A program made the translations under genes and the position numbers. From an uncultured Thermoproteales archaeon (GTDB taxonomy: Archaea; Thermoproteota; Thermoprotei; Thermoproteales; Thermoproteaceae), in the NCBI GenBank assembly GCA_946480885.1, contig CAMLLK010000066.1, positions 1 through 6,277 of the forward strand: a DNA stretch of 6,277 nt, read 5' to 3'. Under the pieces are notes generated by a model. That model made no database searches. It was not told where the DNA came from and saw only the letters and a list, made by a program, of their open reading frames with translations. The number at the start of each line of letters is the position of its first letter. The first letter of the stretch is position 1. Of this stretch, positions 5,360 to 6,277 are shown in pieces.

Positions 5360-6127
5360 GTGCGCGGCGTCTTACTGCCACTGAAACGTGAAAAACTTTT
5401 GTTGTTCGCAGACACACACGTCGGATATGAAGTAGAGCTTAGAAGAGAGAAGGGTGTAAATGTAGTGAGCCAGACAGATAAGCTTATAGAAAAAATATTG
5501 GAACTTATAAATCTCTACAACGCGACCTCTGTTGTTATCCTCGGCGATGTTAAACACGAGCTGCCTGTGCCGAGAGACAGTTTTGAAGAAGTCAAACGGT
5601 TTTTGACAATTATAGCTAAAGAAGTCCCACTTCTCTTAATTCCAGGTAATCACGACTCTATGTTAAATAAAATAGTAGAGAAAGTACAAGGTGTTGAACT
5701 GGCGCCGGCTCGTGGCGTTGTGTACAAACGATTTTTGTTATTCCACGGCCACATAAAACCTCTGAAAGAAGACCTAGAGAGAGTAGACACAATAATAATG
5801 GGACACACACACCCTGCCGTTGTTATAAGAGACGAAATTGGATATGCGACTAAAGAACCCGCAATATTAAAAATTTATTCAAATAGGAGTAGTATATGCA
5901 AAACACTATATGAAGAAGAATGTGGCAAAAAAGACAACGTCAAAATCATTGTGCTACCTGCCTCTCACCCACTTATAACTGGAGTTGATGTTAGAGAAAT
6001 TCCACAGTTGGCAGCTGAAGGCCGTACATTTCTCAAATACGTAGAGTGGACGCCGGAGGGAGTTGAGATATACCTATCAGATTTAACCTACATAGGGACT
6101 TTGTCAGAAATACAAATTTCGCTATGA
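5360..6127 (+). CDS. ICC-like metallophosphoesterase (COG1407-type, SbcD/Mre11-related)
   Basis: A 255-aa calcineurin-like phosphoesterase with every metal-binding motif intact: ADTHVG (D18, H20), GDVKHE (D63, H66), GNHD (N97, H98), the FHGH histidines (H129/H131) and GHTHP (H149, H151). The early 'GYE.ELRREKG' segment and the late VLPASHPLITGVDV segment match archaeal ICC-like proteins of COG1407, whose bacterial relatives occur beside Lhr-type helicases and DNA ligase in DNA-damage operons. It probably uses two Mn or similar ions to hydrolyse phosphodiesters of nucleic acid or nucleotides. The substrate is unknown. It lacks the extra nuclease-capping and Rad50-binding regions of full Mre11. 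The GTG at 5360 comes 3 nt after the preceding stop with no Shine-Dalgarno sequence, implying coupling with the MinD/ParA-like ATPase. Position of the motifs relative to the N-terminus supports this start. Confidence 0.87.
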   Translation: MRGVLLPLKREKLLLFADTHVGYEVELRREKGVNVVSQTDKLIEKILELINLYNATSVVILGDVKHELPVPRDSFEEVKRFLTIIAKEVPLLLIPGNHDSMLNKIVEKVQGVELAPARGVVYKRFLLFHGHIKPLKEDLERVDTIIMGHTHPAVVIRDEIGYATKEPAILKIYSNRSSICKTLYEEECGKKDNVKIIVLPASHPLITGVDVREIPQLAAEGRTFLKYVEWTPEGVEIYLSDLTYIGTLSEIQISL

Positions 6128-6171
6128 GATGAGATCATCAGCTTTCAGGCGCTGCCCGCTGCGCACATCGA
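6121..6171 (-). ncRNA. Possible structured small RNA (C/D-box-like)
   Basis: A GC-rich stretch in AT-rich spacer, a typical sign of structured RNA in hyperthermophiles. Read on the minus strand, CTGA (6148-6145) and TGATGA (6140-6135) are exact D'- and C'-box sequences 4 nt apart, the usual archaeal internal spacing. A degenerate C box (CGATGT, 6170-6165) lies 16 nt before. No proper D box follows within 10-14 nt, so the RNA would be imperfect. The same stretch also contains GCGC-AGCGGGCA-GCGC, which looks like a tRNA D arm. The class is undecided. Confidence 0.22.
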
Positions 6172-6186
6172 CAGCTATAGAGTATA

Positions 6187-6198
6187 GATTTAAATATC
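6187..6198 (-). promoter_or_regulatory. TATA-like element in the right-hand spacer
   Basis: The palindromic ATTTAAAT at 6188-6195 is a good archaeal TATA match in either direction. On the minus strand it would place a transcript start near 6166, at the edge of the GC-rich candidate RNA. It sits immediately after the stop of the minus-strand gene entering from the right. Chance occurrence in AT-rich DNA is quite possible. Confidence 0.25.
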
Positions 6199-6277
6199 TT
6201 ATTCAAGCTCTGCCTTAAGGAGACTAGTGACTTTCTCTACTTCGTTAAAGTTTTCATCTAGTCGAATTAGGCCTAGA
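6199..6277 (-). CDS. C-terminal end of a minus-strand gene (partial, unidentified)
   Basis: From the right edge one minus-strand frame stays open for 25 codons to the TAA at 6201-6199. The peptide contains RLDENFNEVEKVTSLLKAEL and ends in Glu. This is a typical soluble strand-plus-helix ending, rich in charged residues. The gene converges on the phosphoesterase with about 70 nt between the two stops. Too little is visible to name a family. Confidence 0.6.
   Translation of the reverse strand, partial: LGLIRLDENFNEVEKVTSLLKAELE

Noticed and set aside
5062..5557. Minus-strand frames of 117, 62 and 61 codons over the ParA-like and phosphoesterase genes
   Set aside because: All lie opposite strongly supported genes and show no motif.
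5360..6127. Calling the phosphoesterase Mre11/SbcD and pairing it with a Rad50
   Set aside because: It is only 255 aa, lacks the extra Mre11 domains, and no Rad50-like gene is present; the ICC-like COG1407 type fits better.
6121..6198. A complete tRNA gene in the GC-rich spacer
   Set aside because: Only a D-arm-like hairpin is visible; no anticodon stem, T arm or acceptor stem can be paired on either strand within the window.
1..6277. CRISPR array, insertion sequence, transposon ends or target-site duplications
   Set aside because: No regularly spaced direct repeats, no transposase motifs and no long terminal inverted repeats were seen.

Overview
The window looks like chromosomal DNA from a hyperthermophilic crenarchaeon, most likely Thermoproteales-like (the Pyrobaculum/Thermoproteus/Vulcanisaeta neighbourhood; genus not determinable by eye). 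The evidence is AT-rich DNA, arginine written mostly as AGA, several GTG starts, almost no Shine-Dalgarno sequences, TATA boxes just upstream of start codons as expected for leaderless transcripts, and archaeal protein families (NurA-type nuclease, archaeal RimI/Ard1 acetyltransferase, ICC-like phosphoesterase).

Layout. Positions 1-69 hold the apparent 3' end of a plus-strand gene that meets the next gene tail to tail. From 4152 down to 64 on the minus strand lies a tight three-gene operon: a 949-aa P-loop ATPase with coiled coils and a C-terminal winged helix, a 169-aa protein with a beta-rich N-terminus and coiled coil, and a compact 246-aa NurA-family nuclease. Consecutive genes overlap by 11 nt and 1 nt, so they are almost certainly co-translated and probably form one complex. 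A 47-bp divergent spacer with one central TATA-like element separates this operon from a plus-strand GNAT N-acetyltransferase (4200-4697). The spacer after it contains a possible tiny minus-strand gene. A plus-strand pair follows: a very small MinD/ParA-type ATPase (4844-5356) and, 3 nt later, an intact metallophosphoesterase (5360-6127). The right end has a short GC-rich stretch that may be a structured RNA and the C-terminus of a minus-strand gene that continues beyond the window.

How it may work together. The best candidate for an undescribed system is the ATPase / 169-aa protein / NurA operon. NurA nucleases normally partner with the HerA helicase (with Mre11-Rad50) in DNA end resection. 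Here the nuclease is instead coupled to a large ATPase that does not read as HerA, plus a small protein whose N-terminal beta region could play the role of HerA's HAS barrel. A nuclease powered by a DNA-binding ATPase would suit repair, replication-fork processing or defence against foreign DNA; the sequence alone does not decide between these. The ParA-like/phosphoesterase pair is a second, independent two-gene unit.
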